Below, piece after piece: positions 62,312-64,000 of a DNA stretch of 64,000 bases. This DNA comes from Closterium sp. Naga37s-1 (taxonomy: Eukaryota; Streptophyta; Zygnematophyceae; Desmidiales; Closteriaceae). How positions within the stretch are numbered: position 1 is the first letter of the stretch; every line of letters begins with the position of its first letter. Below the pieces are notes generated by a model. The model worked only from the letters and a program-made list of their open reading frames with translations. It searched no databases and was not told where the DNA came from. The DNA is taken from assembly GCA_947471745.1 (NCBI GenBank), contig CANJKZ010000822.1, positions 219,001 to 283,000 of the forward strand. Direction: 5' to 3'. A program made the position numbers and the translations under genes.

Positions 62312-64000
62312 ATGGATGACGAGGAGGCAGCGGAAATAGCTCAGCTGCGTCAGCAGCGGTCACGCCTTAAGGAGCGGCTAGAAAGTCGAAAAAAAGCCAC
62401 CGCGTCGCTCGTAAACGACCTGCTGACGTCAGCTCCTAACACCGGCGGAGGCGGCGGAATTTCCGCCGCGCGCCGCTCGCCTTCGGTCGACGATGTTCCG
62501 CCTGTCGCTGCGACGAACACGGCGCTGGCGGCGACGGGGTTAACTAACAGCGCGAATGCCGGCGGCGCCGGCGGAGGCGGAGGAAGATCTGACGTGTCAG
62601 GCAGCGAAGGTCGCGACGACGGAGGCGACTCGAACGTCATCTCGGGCGCTGCGGGAGCCACCGAGGCGACAGCTGGCGTTAGCGGCGGCGGCGGTAGCGG
62701 GCCGTTAACGAAACGGCCGCGGAAAAAAGGCTCCCTTCAGAACATTCTAGAAGGTTTAGAAGACGAGAAAGCGGGCCGCGGCGGCGCGGGAAAGCTTAGT
62801 GGCATAGTAGCAAGAGGAGGAGGAGCAGCAGCAGCGGGAGGAGGATTCGCAATTCCCTCTCGAACTGAAAGTCCGAACCTTTACGCGGGTCAGCAAACCC
62901 CCACGCCTCCGCCAATTGACACGTTCCCGCGAGAGGAAGACATAGTGGACGAGTCGCGCCGGCCGCTGACGTCACTCGAGCGCGTGGAGCGGCTCGTGGC
63001 TGCCGTCCTGCTGGCGGCCGGCACGGCGGTGCCTTTGGACTCTAGCGCGATAAATAGGAGATTAAAGAAGGAGTTAAACCCCGAAAGTATAGACCAAGCC
63101 TCGATTTTAGAGGTCGGAGGGGAGGACGGGCCAATAGGCGCGCTAGAAACGGCCCTTAGGGTTCTTGCGGGGATGACTGTCGGGGGGGGCGCGGAAGCGG
63201 GAGGCGGAGCGGGGAAGGCGGGGGGAAAGCGGAGCTGGAAGGGCGGAGCAGGGGGGAGCGTGAGCGGAGCGCCATTAGTGGAGATAGAAGAATTTGCTGT
63301 GGCTGGAGTGGCTAGGTTGATGGTTTTAGGGTTTGACAGGCTGGCGCTTTCGCGGATGTTTCCTGGGGCGACGATTCCGTCTGCAGAAGCTTCCCGGAAG
63401 CAGCAGGAGAGGGAGGAGGAAGAGGAGGTGGGGTTGTTGTTAGGTAGGAGGGGAAGAGGCGGCTTTGGGCGGGAGAATAGGAGGTTTGGGGTTGGAAGAG
63501 GGGGGATGGGGGGAGATGGGGGAAGAATGGGGGGGGACGGGGGCAGGGAGGGTAGGGACATGGGTGATAGGGAAGGATCCGCGCAGTTTCCTCCTGGTAT
63601 GGCTCCGCATGGGTTTGAACCCGCAGGGCCGATGGGTGGGGTGAATTACCCTGGGGGAGGCAGGGGGTATTTTCCTGGCGGGGGTGGGCCAGGAGGGGGT
63701 ATGGGGGGGAATTTCCCCCCTGGGGGTGGACCAGGGCCAATGGGCATGCATGGGGGGGGAGGGCCGGGGATGGGGGGAATGGGAGGAAGGCCCCCCTATG
63801 GGCAAGGGGGAATGGGCGGAGGTTTTGGGCCAGGAGGGGGAAGGGGGGGAATGATGCCTTATAACGAAAACATGGGTATGGGCATGGGCATGGGTATGGG
63901 GATGGGGATGGGAATGGGCATGGGCATGGGTATGGGTATGGATCATAGAATGCAAGGCCTTCCCCCTCCCTTCCGCCCCCACCCAAGTCTCCCCCCTCCC
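62312..64000 (+). CDS. Open Gly/Met-rich protein with N-terminal coiled coil, partial at window end
   Basis: Reading from the ATG at 62312 there is no stop for 563 codons to the end of the window. Residues 1-35 (MDDEEAAEIAQLRQQRSRLK ...) look like a short coiled coil. Next comes a Gly/Ala-rich linker, a basic patch KRPRKKG (possible NLS) followed by SLQNILEGLEDEKAG, then a probably folded helical region (LTSLERVERLVAAVLLAAGT ... LEIEEFAVAGVARLMVLGFD-like), an acidic EREEEEE run, and an RGRGGFGRENRRFG RGG-like part. The tail is a GGGPGGGM-rich region that ends in a run of about 16 Met-Gly pairs. Such tails are typical of RNA-binding or condensate-forming proteins. I do not recognise the family; introns beyond the window are possible. 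Confidence 0.7.
   Translation, partial: MDDEEAAEIAQLRQQRSRLKERLESRKKATASLVNDLLTSAPNTGGGGGISAARRSPSVDDVPPVAATNTALAATGLTNSANAGGAGGGGGRSDVSGSEGRDDGGDSNVISGAAGATEATAGVSGGGGSGPLTKRPRKKGSLQNILEGLEDEKAGRGGAGKLSGIVARGGGAAAAGGGFAIPSRTESPNLYAGQQTPTPPPIDTFPREEDIVDESRRPLTSLERVERLVAAVLLAAGTAVPLDSSAINRRLKKELNPESIDQASILEVGGEDGPIGALETALRVLAGMTVGGGAEAGGGAGKAGGKRSWKGGAGGSVSGAPLVEIEEFAVAGVARLMVLGFDRLALSRMFPGATIPSAEASRKQQEREEEEEVGLLLGRRGRGGFGRENRRFGVGRGGMGGDGGRMGGDGGREGRDMGDREGSAQFPPGMAPHGFEPAGPMGGVNYPGGGRGYFPGGGGPGGGMGGNFPPGGGPGPMGMHGGGGPGMGGMGGRPPYGQGGMGGGFGPGGGRGGMMPYNENMGMGMGMGMGMGMGMGMGMGMGMDHRMQGLPPPFRPHPSLPPP

Overview
This window looks like nuclear DNA from a plant-lineage eukaryote, most plausibly a streptophyte green alga. 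The clues are GT-AG introns, GC-rich Pro/Gly/Ala-rich proteins, a PADRE (DUF4228) protein, a plant-type D-2-hydroxyacid dehydrogenase, and Ty1/copia, Ty3/chromovirus and PIF/Harbinger elements. The exact taxon is inference; zygnematophyte algae fit the repeat-filled introns. No rRNA gene, tRNA gene or CRISPR array was found.

Layout. 1-9.8 kb is a transposon graveyard: copia gag pieces, a Ty3 chromodomain with its LTR, a PIF/Harbinger element with convergent ORF1 and transposase remnants, a fragment of a host GT8 glucuronosyltransferase, and a nearly complete copia pol with long poly-Gln runs. 9.8-23.6 kb (minus) is SEC24, the COPII cargo adaptor, with eight exons; its last ~180 codons are not in the window. 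24.5-25.0 kb (minus) is a small secreted acidic protein. 25.63-25.96 kb is a TAA-flanked MITE. 27.0-36.8 kb (plus) is a six-exon nucleotide-sugar transporter whose fourth intron hosts a minus-strand Ty3-like retroelement encoding a DNA cytosine methyltransferase. 37.1-38.2 kb (minus) is a secreted CHRD-domain protein. 39.0-46.7 kb (minus) is MSH2, with 11 exons. 48.6-57.4 kb (plus) is an eight-exon D-2-hydroxyacid dehydrogenase. 58.4-59.5 kb is a PADRE protein, 60.2-61.6 kb is Mediator subunit MED11, and from 62.3 kb to the window end is an open Gly/Met-rich protein.

The most unusual signals are three. (1) The retroelement at 30.6-34.9 kb fuses zinc knuckles, an aspartic protease, a DNMT3/DRM-like C5-methyltransferase and RNase H in one 955-codon frame, with the reverse transcriptase core missing. 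(2) In all four long genes the introns consist largely of tandem copies of exon edges. Copies of the exon 5' end with its acceptor lie upstream of the one intact exon, and copies of the 3' end with its donor lie downstream. Several edges have grown into 22-44 bp minisatellites. (3) A recurrent palindrome, TTTTGAG-NNNN-CTCAAAA with a self-complementary centre (AATT, TCGA, ACGT or GCGC), sits in many of these introns, sometimes at the centre of perfect 46-56 bp palindromes.

Gene models were built by hand from splice signals, reading phase and family knowledge. Joined coding lengths are exact multiples of three for the transporter, CHRD protein, MSH2, dehydrogenase and MED11. The genes are unrelated housekeeping genes and form no pathway; what they share is the way their introns have expanded.
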